Positions 23,723 to 31,828 of a stretch of DNA of 33,852 bases are shown one piece after another (positions within the stretch are counted from its first letter, which is position 1; each line of letters starts with the position of its first letter). The position numbers and the translations under genes were made by a program. A model generated the notes under the pieces. It did no database searches, had not been told where the DNA came from, and saw nothing but the letters and a program-made list of their open reading frames with translations. Source of the DNA: a bacterium (GTDB lineage: Bacteria > UBP6 > UBA1177 > JAKLFG01). The stretch lies in NCBI GenBank assembly GCA_022711315.1, contig JAKLFG010000024.1, positions 1 to 33,852 on the forward strand. The letters run 5' to 3'.

Positions 23723-26104
23723 CTACTCCTCGACCAGTATGCAGGGGGCATCGATCTTCAGCGAAACATCGAAGCCGTCAGCAACGGTGATCTGCGGGGT
23801 CGGCGTGTTGTAGGTCTGCGGCGCAAGGAAGAACCGCGCCGCCTGCGTGCCGGTCGGCGGGAAGAAGGCCTTGGCGCGGCCCCCGGTCCCCGAAAGTTCG
23901 ATGAAGCCGCGCGACGAAGCGGCCCCGGTGACCGCGGCCCCGTTCGCCGTGAGGTTGCCGGTAAAGGCGACCGCCTTGAGATCGCTCTGCACGACCGTGT
24001 CGGCCGACACATCGACCAGTTGCGCTATCGGGAAACGGAATATCGAATCGTCGCTCCCCTCTTTCACATGCAGGTTGAGGTAGAGGTCCCAACTGGGGCT
24101 TCTCAGCACGAGGAAGAAGGGGTGCGGTTCGGCCTGCGTCGCGGTGATGACGGACGAGCCGAGCGTGTTCTTGTCGTTCGCCGCCGAGAAGTCGTAACGG
24201 TCTATCGCCGGGTAGGCGGTCAGGAGTTCCGCGAGCGACAGTCCGTTCACGGTGAGGTCGAGCCCCATCTTCGCCGTCCCTATGTCCACTACCTTGGCGG
24301 TGATATCGGTGTCGCCGACGATGAGGTCGGTGTTGACCACCCCTTTCTGCTCGTAGCCGAGGAGCGACGCACCTTTATAGACGACATGATACGAGGCGGC
24401 GGGGACAAAGAACGAATAGGCACCGCCCGTCAGGTCCTTGAGGCGCGCCACCGGCGTTTCGGTCTGGGTATCGACATCGCGGAGGAAGAGCAGGTCGTCG
24501 TCGGTCTCCGGAAGCGCCGCACCGTTGTAGGTGACGGTGCCCGACACCTGCGTCGGGGCGACAACCAGATCGAGCGTCATGTCGGTGGTGAAGCCGCCGG
24601 AACCGTCGGTGAACTGGAAATTCTCGGTCCCGTTGTTATTCAGTCTGACGCTGAACGGCAGGTAGTTGGTCATGCCGGCGACATCGTTGAAATAGCCGTC
24701 GAATATGAGCGAGAAGGAGAGCGGCGCGTAGTCGTAGGTCGTGCAGTCGATATCGGCACAGACCCTCTGGCGCCGGAGAACGAGCGCCTCGTAGGTGTAG
24801 TCGTCTCCCGATATGCCAAGGTCCTTGATCGTCGTGGTACCGGCGGCGATGCTCATCACTTTCAACTTGCCGCGCGTACAAAGCGGCTCGGCGGCGGTGC
24901 AGGAGGTCAGTGCCGGGAAGGGGCCGCCCGTCGTCCGAAGCGAGATGGTGCCGTGGATACGACCCATGTCGAGCGCGACCGAGCCGCTATCGGCGGCGAG
25001 ATCCTTCCATTCGGCTATCTTCTGGAAACTGTAGGGATAGTCGGCAAGATCGTTCAGATAGGTGACCACATAGGTGATCCCTTCGTTGGCGATGACCTCG
25101 GCGCTGTAGTTCTGGTCGGCGCCCAGATCGGATATCAGGGCGAGCGATATCGAATCAAAGGGGGGATTGCGCACGATGGCGAGCACGCCGCTGTCCACCG
25201 CCGCGCCATCCATCACGACCGGGCCGGCCACCGTGGTGGTCACGATATCTATCGGTTCGCTCAACGCCTCCGTGAGTTTCAGCGCCGTGTCACCGAGGTA
25301 GACCCGGCCGGTGAAGAGCGGGGCGCCGCCCGCCAGATGGCCGGTGAAACTCACCGTGTAGGAACCGGCGGGCATGACCCGGGTAAAGGCCCCGAACTCG
25401 GCGTACGGTACGGTGAAGGAATAACTGCCGGAGGTGAAGGTTATCGAGGTCGCCGTGTCCTCCCCCGCCGCAAGCGCGGGAAAGGCCGCACCGTTCTTGG
25501 TGACGCTCCCCTGCAGGACATAGAGCGGAAGATCGATGTTGAGCGTCGCGGCGGCCGTGACGGTCAGTTTCTTGTCCATGTCGACCGCGGTATTGTCGGG
25601 ATCGGTCGGCGCGCTCTTGGGTCCGCGGTAGAATAGTTCATAGGTCCCCGCGGGGAATTCTATGACCGTGCCGGGAAGTGACGGGGCGAGTGTCGCTATC
25701 TTGAAATCGCTACCGGTCGCCTCATTTTTTCCCCACAGTTCACCCGCGACATGGGCATCATCATCGACGCCGCCGACCGTTATGGCACCGATGGTCACCG
25801 CGTGTAGTTTCACATCGAACGCCACCGCGTCACCTTCCCGCGCGAGGATGCAGGGGCCGGTGTAGACATCGTCGTCCGGCATGAGCGTGTCGGCGAGTTC
25901 ATCGATCGTATCGTCCGGCAGGGAATCGTCGGTCGCCGTATCGATATCCTGTTCGTTATCGGGCTCGCTCGTGTCGGGTTCGCACTGGTGGGTCGCATCG
26001 TCCCAGTGGTAACCGGCGGGACACGACTCGTTACCGCCCGAGGAGCAGGAAACGCCGAGCAGCAGCAGCGCCGCGCCCGTGATAACGGCAAAAAGATGAC
26101 GCAT
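23723..26104 (-). CDS. Large repetitive surface lipoprotein 5
   Basis: ATG 26104 with GGAGG five bases upstream gives 793 residues; the in-frame ATG eight codons earlier lacks a site. The signal peptide ends in a lipobox (LGVSC), followed by CPAGYHWDDATHQC and an Asp-rich spacer. The rest is a series of about six to eight beta-rich units with a recurring frame: a GTVTYNGAALP-like strand pair, a stretch describing a loop, then SYSFxVPAGSYxVxYxG. This resembles carboxypeptidase-regulatory or similar Ig-like folds seen in surface proteins that list repeated modules. It lacks the CWDLN...NERDC end module. It has its own promoter and leads into the mscS-type gene. Confidence 0.87.
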   Translation of the reverse strand: MRHLFAVITGAALLLLGVSCSSGGNESCPAGYHWDDATHQCEPDTSEPDNEQDIDTATDDSLPDDTIDELADTLMPDDDVYTGPCILAREGDAVAFDVKLHAVTIGAITVGGVDDDAHVAGELWGKNEATGSDFKIATLAPSLPGTVIEFPAGTYELFYRGPKSAPTDPDNTAVDMDKKLTVTAAATLNIDLPLYVLQGSVTKNGAAFPALAAGEDTATSITFTSGSYSFTVPYAEFGAFTRVMPAGSYTVSFTGHLAGGAPLFTGRVYLGDTALKLTEALSEPIDIVTTTVAGPVVMDGAAVDSGVLAIVRNPPFDSISLALISDLGADQNYSAEVIANEGITYVVTYLNDLADYPYSFQKIAEWKDLAADSGSVALDMGRIHGTISLRTTGGPFPALTSCTAAEPLCTRGKLKVMSIAAGTTTIKDLGISGDDYTYEALVLRRQRVCADIDCTTYDYAPLSFSLIFDGYFNDVAGMTNYLPFSVRLNNNGTENFQFTDGSGGFTTDMTLDLVVAPTQVSGTVTYNGAALPETDDDLLFLRDVDTQTETPVARLKDLTGGAYSFFVPAASYHVVYKGASLLGYEQKGVVNTDLIVGDTDITAKVVDIGTAKMGLDLTVNGLSLAELLTAYPAIDRYDFSAANDKNTLGSSVITATQAEPHPFFLVLRSPSWDLYLNLHVKEGSDDSIFRFPIAQLVDVSADTVVQSDLKAVAFTGNLTANGAAVTGAASSRGFIELSGTGGRAKAFFPPTGTQAARFFLAPQTYNTPTPQITVADGFDVSLKIDAPCILVEE

Positions 26105-26137
26105 GCGGACCTCCATCGTTCCGTTCAAGGATGGGCC

Positions 26138-26166
26138 ATTCTAGAACCTTCGGGGGCGGAAGTCAA
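26138..26166 (-). promoter_or_regulatory. Sigma70-type promoter of lipoprotein 5 and the MscS gene
   Basis: On the minus strand TTGACT (26166-26161) and TAGAAT (26143-26138) are 17 bases apart, about 35 bases before the ATG and directly after the acyl-CoA dehydrogenase stop. Lipoprotein 5 therefore need not depend on the etf promoter. Confidence 0.72.
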
Positions 26167-26183
26167 TGAGGGAACGGGAGAAC

Positions 26184-27914
26184 CTATTCGTGTTTTTTCA
26201 ACAGGTCGTTCTTGAGGTCGGATATCTTCTCGCCGTAGGTGCGGTGAGCGAGATCGCACTGATGGATGAGATGGTCGATCCGCGCCTCCGACTCGTTACG
26301 GAAGAACTTGAACAGTTCGCGCTTTTCCGCATGCCGCTCGGCGACCGGCAGGAACAGGTACTGACGGTAGATGATCGATGCCACCTCGACGAGATGGCCG
26401 GCGACATAATCGAGGAAGTCCTTGTTCTCGACCTTCTTCATCCGCTCGGTCACCTCGGCGAAGCGTGCGATGTGACGCACGAGTTCCTTTTTCGCATCGG
26501 ACAGTTCGTCGGCCTTGATCTCTTTCACCGCCTCCATCCACTTGAAGAAAAGCCCGGAGGTGATCGTCCCTATCGCCGCCACGACCTGCAACTGCGTGGT
26601 ACCCTCGTAGATGTTGGTGATGCGGGCGTCGCGGTAGAGCCGTTCGACGGGGAAGTCCTTCATGTAACCGGTGCCGCCGTGTATCTGTATCGCGTCGTAG
26701 GCGGCCTTGTTGGCCAGTTCGGTGAGGGTGAACTTGGAAAGCGGCGTCAGGAAGTCGGCGAGCACCTTGGCCTCTTTGAATGGGGCCTTGACATCCTCTC
26801 CCTTGTGTTCCTTCCGCTCGTACATATCGTAGTAGTCGACCGCCAGACTGGTACGGTAGAGCAGGAGTCGCGAGGTCTCTATCTCGGCCTGCATCTTTTT
26901 GAGCATCTGGAAGACCGCCGGGAAGTGAATGATCTTCTTGCCGAATTGTTCCCGTTCGTTTGCGTATCTGACCGCCTCGTCGAAGGATGCCTGCGCGATG
27001 CCGAGCGCCTGCGCCGACACGGTGAGTCGCGCCCCGTTCATGAGACTCATGACATACTTGATGAGCCCCATCTTGCGCTGGCCGACGAGCTCGGCCTTCG
27101 CCATGTTGAACTGCAGTTCGCAGGTGGGCGATCCGTGGATGCCGAGTTTATGCTCGATACGCCGCACGATCATGTTGCTGTCACGGTAGCGCTCGTAGAG
27201 GAACATCGACAGTCCGCGACCGCCCTTCGACCCCTCTTCGGATCGGGCAAGCACCAGCGACACATCACCCGAACCGTTGGTGATGAAGCGTTTGACCCCG
27301 TCGAGGTACCACTGACCGTCCTTCTCTATCGCCTTGAGCGTGACCGCCTGCAGGTCGCTCCCCGCCTCCGGCTCGGTCAGCGCCATCGAACCGGACACCT
27401 CGCCCGAGCAGAATCCGGGCAGGACACGGTCCTTCTGCTCCTCGCTGCCGAATCTATAGACGGTGACGGCGATATCCTGCAGACCGAAGAGATTCATCAG
27501 GCTCGCGTCGCCCTGCGACACCATCTCGACGATAGCGACATTGACGGTGACCGGCATGTTGAGCCCGCCGTATTTACGCGGCAGGGTGCCCCCCATGTAG
27601 CCGGCGGCGCCGAGCACCTTCATGTTCTCCTTGGTCTCGGGGGCCCATTCGACCACCCCGTCCCTGAACGATGCGCCTTTCTCGTCGACCGCCTCGGCGC
27701 GCGGCCAGATGAAGTTGGCGCAGATGTCGCCGACATTGCGAAGCGCCATGTCGTACCACCGTTGCGCCTCCTCGTAGGAGCGCAGTGCAGTGGGACCGCT
27801 GTCCGTGTAGCCGTTCTCAAGGTCCCTGACGATATCGGTGAGATCTATCTGCGAAAGATAGAACTTCCGGTCCGCGGTATAGAAGTTGTTCTTGTTCGTG
27901 CTTGCTCCAGACAT
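26184..27914 (-). CDS. Acyl-CoA dehydrogenase with C-terminal extension
   Basis: This 576-residue FAD enzyme oxidises an acyl-CoA to the trans-2-enoyl-CoA and passes electrons to ETF. It has the family's ALTEPEAGSDLQAV, ITNGSGDVSLVLARSEEG, KLGIHGSPTCELQF and REQFGKKIIHFPAVFQML, with catalytic Glu437 in IYEGTTQLQ. It is about 190 residues longer than the 380-residue core: an N-terminal lead of some 60 residues and a helical C-terminal extension of about 120, like the larger bacterial acyl-CoA dehydrogenases. Its ATG overlaps the etfA stop by one base. Encoded with its own electron acceptor, it most likely serves fatty-acid or branched-chain acid oxidation; chain length cannot be read. Confidence 0.95.
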   Translation of the reverse strand: MSGASTNKNNFYTADRKFYLSQIDLTDIVRDLENGYTDSGPTALRSYEEAQRWYDMALRNVGDICANFIWPRAEAVDEKGASFRDGVVEWAPETKENMKVLGAAGYMGGTLPRKYGGLNMPVTVNVAIVEMVSQGDASLMNLFGLQDIAVTVYRFGSEEQKDRVLPGFCSGEVSGSMALTEPEAGSDLQAVTLKAIEKDGQWYLDGVKRFITNGSGDVSLVLARSEEGSKGGRGLSMFLYERYRDSNMIVRRIEHKLGIHGSPTCELQFNMAKAELVGQRKMGLIKYVMSLMNGARLTVSAQALGIAQASFDEAVRYANEREQFGKKIIHFPAVFQMLKKMQAEIETSRLLLYRTSLAVDYYDMYERKEHKGEDVKAPFKEAKVLADFLTPLSKFTLTELANKAAYDAIQIHGGTGYMKDFPVERLYRDARITNIYEGTTQLQVVAAIGTITSGLFFKWMEAVKEIKADELSDAKKELVRHIARFAEVTERMKKVENKDFLDYVAGHLVEVASIIYRQYLFLPVAERHAEKRELFKFFRNESEARIDHLIHQCDLAHRTYGEKISDLKNDLLKKHE

Positions 27915-28909
27915 TAGCCTTCCTCCCTCAGGTATCTGATCATGAGCGGGATTATCTCCCGCAGGTCACCGACGACCCCCATGTGGGCGATGCCGAATAT
28001 CGGCGCGTCGGGATCCTTATTGATGGCCAGTATCTTCTTCGATTCCTCCATGCCGGCGCGGTGCTGTATCGAACCGCTGATGCCGCAGGCGATGTAGAGT
28101 TTCGGCCGGACGACCGACCCGGTCTGGCCGACCTGATGGTCTTTCTCGATGAAGCCGAAATCGACCGCCGCGCGGCTCGCGCCGACCTCGGCGCCCAACG
28201 CCTCGGCGAGTTGGAAGATGAGTTTGAAACTCTCCTTGTTCCCCACCCCGGCACCGCCCGAGACGATGACATTCGCGGCACCGAGATCGACCTTCGACCG
28301 CTTCGGGATGATGCTCAGGAACTCATGACGCACCCATTCGTCGCGGAAGTCGGGCGTGAACTCCTCGAACTTCACCGGGTTCATCGTCTTGTGCTCCGGC
28401 AACGGCATGACCCCCTCGCGGACCGTCGCCATCATCGGGCGATGGTCGGGCGTCACGATGGTGGCCAGTATGTTGCCGCCGAACGCCGGGCGGATCTGGT
28501 AGAGTATCTTGCCCTTGTCACGGTAGTCGTCTATCACCAGTTGGGTGCAGTCGGCGGTGAGCCCGGTATGTATCTGCGCGGCCACGAGCGGCGCGATGTC
28601 GCGGCCGGTGTGGGTAGCGCCGAAGAGCACGATATCTGGCTGTTCGCGCTTCACGAACTGCGCGACGACCTGTTTTATCGCTATCGAATGGAGATGCTTC
28701 AGTTTCGCGTTGTTGTAGAAGACCACGCGGTGCATGCCGTACTTGAACAACTCGTCGGTGTCCTCGGGAAGCCGGTCGCCGACGAAGATGCCGACCACCT
28801 CGCCGTGGAACGGTTTCATGAGCGCCGCCGCCTTGCCGGTGAGTTCCAGCGTCACATTGCGGAGCCGTTCGGTGCCGGCCCGCTTTTCTATGAATACCGC
28901 CGTTTTCAT
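27914..28909 (-). CDS. etfA: Electron transfer flavoprotein alpha subunit
   Basis: The 331-residue protein carries the C-terminal FAD-binding signature LYIACGISGSIQHRAGM with the downstream AIN, plus SGGAGVGNKESFKLI and the QVGQTGSVVRPKL stretch. EtfA with EtfB receives electrons from acyl-CoA dehydrogenases and hands them to the quinone pool or other acceptors. The ATGA overlap with etfB and the 1-base overlap with the dehydrogenase show one coupled operon. No ETF-quinone oxidoreductase gene is present in the window. Confidence 0.97.
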   Translation of the reverse strand: MKTAVFIEKRAGTERLRNVTLELTGKAAALMKPFHGEVVGIFVGDRLPEDTDELFKYGMHRVVFYNNAKLKHLHSIAIKQVVAQFVKREQPDIVLFGATHTGRDIAPLVAAQIHTGLTADCTQLVIDDYRDKGKILYQIRPAFGGNILATIVTPDHRPMMATVREGVMPLPEHKTMNPVKFEEFTPDFRDEWVRHEFLSIIPKRSKVDLGAANVIVSGGAGVGNKESFKLIFQLAEALGAEVGASRAAVDFGFIEKDHQVGQTGSVVRPKLYIACGISGSIQHRAGMEESKKILAINKDPDAPIFGIAHMGVVGDLREIIPLMIRYLREEG

Positions 28910-29769
28910 GACTGCACCTCGACATACTGCTTCATCAGATCGCGGACGAGCGCCTTGACGCCGTCCAATCGCGGGTCATACATCTTGAGATCGCCTCCCT
29001 GCACCGCGATGTCCCGTATCGCATTCACCTTGGTCGGACTTCCCTTGAGGCCGATATGCGCCTCATTGATGCCGGGGATGTCAGCGAAGGTGAGCGTCGG
29101 GATGATCCAGCCGTTGCGTTCGTATTCGGCCCGTTCTTCAGCCGGGATGTTCTCTTTGATGTCGGCCTTGAAGTAGCGAAGCATCTGACGCGCCGAAGGA
29201 TAGCGCGGAGTATTGGCGGCCGAAGTGACGGTGAGGAGGAGCGGGAATCGCGCCCTGATGACCTCGGTCTGGAATTCGCCGTCGCGCTCGACGGTGACGG
29301 TCGTGTCGGTCACCTCGTTCAGCGCGGTCACATAGGTCACCTGATCGAAGCCGAGTTTCTCGGCCACCTGCGGCCCGACCTGCGCCGTATCGCCGTCGAT
29401 CGCCTGCCTGCCCGCGACGACCAGATCGACGCCGCCGATCTTCTTTATCGCCTCGGCGAGGATATAACTCGTCGCCCAGGTGTCGGACCCGGCGAATTTC
29501 TTGTCGGTCAGCAGATACCCGGCATCGGCACCCATGTAGAGCGCCTGCTTGATGATCTCGACCGCCTTGAGGGGTCCCATCGTGAGGAGTATGACCTCAC
29601 GACCGGTCCGGTCCTTGATCTCAAGCGCCGTTTCGAGCGCGTTCAGGTCCTCGGGATTGAAAACGGTGGGCAGGGCGGCCCGGTTGACGGTGCCGTCCTC
29701 CTTCATCGCGTTGCCCCGGATATTAGAGGTGTCCGGGACCTGCTTCGCCAAGACTACGATTTTACTCAT
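28906..29769 (-). CDS. etfB: Electron transfer flavoprotein beta subunit
   Basis: ATG 29769 with GGAGGAATT directly upstream gives 287 residues; an in-frame start 11 codons earlier lies inside the leader palindrome. It starts KIVVLAKQVPDTSNIRG and has VFNPEDLNALETALEIKD, VVAGRQAIDGDTAQVGPQ and the EtfB signature VERDGEFQTEVIRARFPLLL. The DGDTAQVGP loop differs from the DDDCNQTG loop of classic mitochondrial-type EtfB and is frequent in anaerobe and bifurcating-type ETFs. Whether this one bifurcates cannot be decided here. It is the first gene of the etfBA-acyl-CoA dehydrogenase operon. Confidence 0.96.
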   Translation of the reverse strand: MSKIVVLAKQVPDTSNIRGNAMKEDGTVNRAALPTVFNPEDLNALETALEIKDRTGREVILLTMGPLKAVEIIKQALYMGADAGYLLTDKKFAGSDTWATSYILAEAIKKIGGVDLVVAGRQAIDGDTAQVGPQVAEKLGFDQVTYVTALNEVTDTTVTVERDGEFQTEVIRARFPLLLTVTSAANTPRYPSARQMLRYFKADIKENIPAEERAEYERNGWIIPTLTFADIPGINEAHIGLKGSPTKVNAIRDIAVQGGDLKMYDPRLDGVKALVRDLMKQYVEVQS

Positions 29770-29783
29770 AATTCCTCCATGAC

Positions 29784-29801
29784 TGTCATAAAAAAATGAC
29801 A
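29784..29801. promoter_or_regulatory. Perfect palindrome in the etf leader, candidate operator
   Basis: TGTCATAAAAAAATGACA has 6-base arms around six A residues. It lies just downstream of the predicted etfB transcription start and 14 bases before the ATG, a position where a bound repressor would block transcription. An RNA hairpin is also possible. Confidence 0.5.
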
Positions 29802-29812
29802 CTTCGGTCTAG

Positions 29813-29841
29813 TTCCTAACAAATACCGCTGCCGATGTCAA
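29813..29841 (-). promoter_or_regulatory. Candidate promoter of the etfBA operon
   Basis: On the minus strand a consensus TTGACA (29841-29836) precedes a poor -10, TAGGAA (29818-29813), by 17 bases. A weak -10 would fit a regulated promoter. Confidence 0.5.
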
Positions 29842-29911
29842 CCATTTTTTCTGTGACCCCCGACGGATGGCACCTGTCATAAGGACAAGAGGTTGTTACG
29901 GAGGCTCACCC

Positions 29912-30013
29912 GTGAAGAACATCGTCCGCATCGTCCCAGCGATGGTACTCTTCGTGATATTCATCGCCGTTTATCTGGTGGCCGAGCACTTCCTCGGCGT
30001 ACCACTCCCCTAG
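29912..30013 (+). CDS. 33-residue single-helix membrane peptide (short ORF)
   Basis: GTG 29912 is preceded by GGAGG with a seven-base gap. The product starts VKNIVRIVPAMVLFVIF, continues through a hydrophobic helix of about 20 residues, and ends GVPLP. It sits between the divergent etf and sigma-factor units and uses good codons. No promoter was identified, and no family is known to me. It may be a real small membrane protein or a chance frame, with the ribosome site and helix favouring the former. Confidence 0.45.
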   Translation: MKNIVRIVPAMVLFVIFIAVYLVAEHFLGVPLP

Positions 30014-30072
30014 CCCCCGCTCTGCCGTGACGGGATATTTTTCACCGAAAGTTGCAGTGTCCTTTCTTTTTC

Positions 30073-30101
30073 GTAACATCGGAACAGCGGCGACTGTCAA
30101 A
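30073..30101 (+). promoter_or_regulatory. Possible ECF-type autoregulated promoter
   Basis: GTAAC (30073-30077) and GTCAAA (30096-30101) are 18 bases apart, resembling the AAC and GTC cores of ECF sigma promoters. The spacing is a base longer than for classic sigmaE. Autoregulation by the next gene is inferred. Confidence 0.35.
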
Positions 30102-30114
30102 ACCGATAGAGGAT

Positions 30115-30708
30115 ATGCCTGCAATGACGGGGCGCGAGACCCGGAACAGCGAACAGAAGGAACTGGCCGCACGGGCGGCCGGCGGCGATATTCGGGCTTT
30201 CGAGGAACTTATCATGGCTGAACGGCCGCGTCTTTATTCTTTCGCGCTCGCCATGAGCGGCGGCAACCACGCCGACGCCGCCGATGTCCTGCAGGAGGCG
30301 TTCATCAAGGCCTTCGTGAACATCCGCCGGTTCCGTGGCGACAGTTCGTTCGGCACCTGGCTGTGGCGCATCGTCCACAACGAATTCCTGAACTACCGCG
30401 TCGCGCTCCGATCGCGACCTATCCGGCAGGAAGGCGACGACGAGACGGTCTCCCGCCTGCCGAGCGACCATCCCGGGCCGGCCGAATCGCTCATAGCCGC
30501 CGAACGGCGCGCCAAGGTGCTCGAACTGGTCGCGCTCCTGCCTCCCAAATACCGCGAGGCGATCGTCATGATAGACATCCGGGAACAGCCGTACGATGAG
30601 ACGGCGGAACTACTCGGCATATCAATGAGCGCCCTCAAGACCCGGCTGATGCGGGCCCGTGAGAAGTTCTCGGAACTGGTGCGTAAAAGAAAAGAACACT
30701 TTATATGA
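30115..30708 (+). CDS. ECF-type RNA polymerase sigma factor
   Basis: ATG 30115 or 30124 gives about 197 residues. Region 2 is seen as AFEELIMAERPRLYSFAL, DVLQEAFIKAFVNI and SFGTWLWRIVHNEFLN; region 4 as LLPPKYREAIVMIDIREQPY and ISMSALKTRLMRAREKF. There is no region 1.1 or region 3, as expected for the extracytoplasmic-function class. A zinc-finger anti-sigma gene follows after 12 bases, so activity is probably controlled by it at the membrane. The regulon is unknown; the candidate promoter upstream suggests autoregulation. Confidence 0.94.
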   Translation: MPAMTGRETRNSEQKELAARAAGGDIRAFEELIMAERPRLYSFALAMSGGNHADAADVLQEAFIKAFVNIRRFRGDSSFGTWLWRIVHNEFLNYRVALRSRPIRQEGDDETVSRLPSDHPGPAESLIAAERRAKVLELVALLPPKYREAIVMIDIREQPYDETAELLGISMSALKTRLMRAREKFSELVRKRKEHFI

Positions 30709-30720
30709 TGCGAGGTCGCC

Positions 30721-31443
30721 ATGAAGCCATGTGAAAGGACCGTTCAACTCGTCGCCGCGTCCATGGGGCGCGATCTGGAGCGTGACGAGGCGCTTTTTCT
30801 CAAGGAGCACGCCGCTGTCTGTCCCGAATGCCGCGCACACCTCGCGGCGTCGGACACTGCGATCGGCATCCTGAAGGGTGGACTGGTCCCGCAGGAGATC
30901 GACACACCGCCGCTTTTCAATGAACGGCTCCGCGAACGGCTCCGCGAGCGGGCGGGGCACCCCTCGTGGTACCGCTATCTGCCGCAGATACGGTTCCGCC
31001 GTTTCGAACTGGGCTTTCTCGCGACGCTTCTTCTGCTCGCGGTCGGCGCGGTGACCTTTTTCTATTTCCACGAGGACGCGCCACAGCCGCAACTGGTGAC
31101 CCAGAAAGAGGTCTCGACCGACACGCCGCTCTCGATAGACCTTGAATACCTTGCCGTTCACCCCATCGCGGAGGTCACGGTGACCATCGAACTCGACGAG
31201 GGGGTGGTCTTTCACAGCGACTACCGCGAGATAGCCGACGCCCGTTCCCATACATGGAAAGGTCGTTTCAACGAGGGGATCAATTCCATCCCCTTCATGG
31301 TGACGGTCGAGAAGCCGGGGATCCGCGAGATACGGACCCGCGCCGATATCGGGGACTGGCGTCACGAGCACCGCATCACCCTCACCTCGAACGGGAAGAT
31401 GCTCACCATGGCGATGTACCGGCTTCCCAAGCGGAGGATCTGA
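30721..31443 (+). CDS. Membrane anti-sigma factor with zinc finger
   Basis: The 240-residue protein has an N-terminal anti-sigma domain with the zinc-binding HxxxCxxC (His30, Cys34, Cys37), one membrane helix (about residues 97-116) and a periplasmic domain of about 120 residues. The outer domain is beta-rich (EVTVTIELDEGVVF, HRITLTSNGKMLTMAMY), of unrecognised family, and could sense an envelope signal. Release of the sigma factor, by proteolysis or conformational change, is the usual mechanism for such proteins. The ATG follows GAGGTCGCC and the gene is cotranscribed with the sigma factor. Confidence 0.88.
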   Translation: MKPCERTVQLVAASMGRDLERDEALFLKEHAAVCPECRAHLAASDTAIGILKGGLVPQEIDTPPLFNERLRERLRERAGHPSWYRYLPQIRFRRFELGFLATLLLLAVGAVTFFYFHEDAPQPQLVTQKEVSTDTPLSIDLEYLAVHPIAEVTVTIELDEGVVFHSDYREIADARSHTWKGRFNEGINSIPFMVTVEKPGIREIRTRADIGDWRHEHRITLTSNGKMLTMAMYRLPKRRI

Positions 31444-31447
31444 CCCG

Positions 31448-31813
31448 ATGCGCTTCGCTCTTCTTCTTCTCACCCTGCTTCCGGTCGCCGCCCTCCTGTG
31501 GGCTGATGGATCGGGAGTGACCAGCCGAGTCCGCATTTCCAGCAACGAGACGAACAGGGGCTGGGAACAGACCTTTTTCGACGCCGTCGCCCTCGCCGGT
31601 ATGACCAGACTTTCGGATGAGCCGGCTGACGCGCTCCCGATGCCCGATCTCGACACCCCGAACACCGCCGGACAGGACCGGGCGAAAAAGGTGTCCGCGC
31701 CGCCGCGCCGCCGGACGGTCGAGTACCACATCATTCAGGAAGAGTCGGAGCAGGGCGACCGGTCGCGCAAGGTGAAGAAACGGGTCGTCATCGAGCCGCC
31801 CGCAAAACCGTGA
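31448..31813 (+). CDS. Small secreted protein in the sigma-factor operon
   Basis: The 121-residue protein starts four bases after the anti-sigma stop with a signal peptide (MRFALLLLTLLPVAALLWA). The mature part is Asp/Pro-rich and then strongly basic (KKVSAPPRRRTVEYHI, SRKVKKRVVIEPPAKP). No domain was recognised. Its position suggests it is exported and may modulate the periplasmic domain of the anti-sigma factor, which is inference. Confidence 0.65.
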   Translation: MRFALLLLTLLPVAALLWADGSGVTSRVRISSNETNRGWEQTFFDAVALAGMTRLSDEPADALPMPDLDTPNTAGQDRAKKVSAPPRRRTVEYHIIQEESEQGDRSRKVKKRVVIEPPAKP

Positions 31814-31828
31814 GACCAGCGTAACCTC

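Noticed and set aside
22721..25636. A 971-codon open frame on the plus strand
   Set aside because: It runs antisense through the YbdG-like gene and lipoprotein 5. Its product is Arg/Gly/Glu-rich with no domain, as expected from the complement of high-GC codons.
26166..29176. Two long plus-strand open frames (583 and 424 codons)
   Set aside because: They are antisense to the acyl-CoA dehydrogenase, etfA and etfB, which have clear family signatures.
30011..30036. Possible terminator after the 33-residue ORF
   Set aside because: Only a four-base stem (CCCG/CGGG) with a poor T tract can be drawn, which is too weak to call.
30622..31734. A 370-codon minus-strand frame
   Set aside because: It is antisense to the anti-sigma factor and the small secreted protein and has an Arg-rich composition without motifs.
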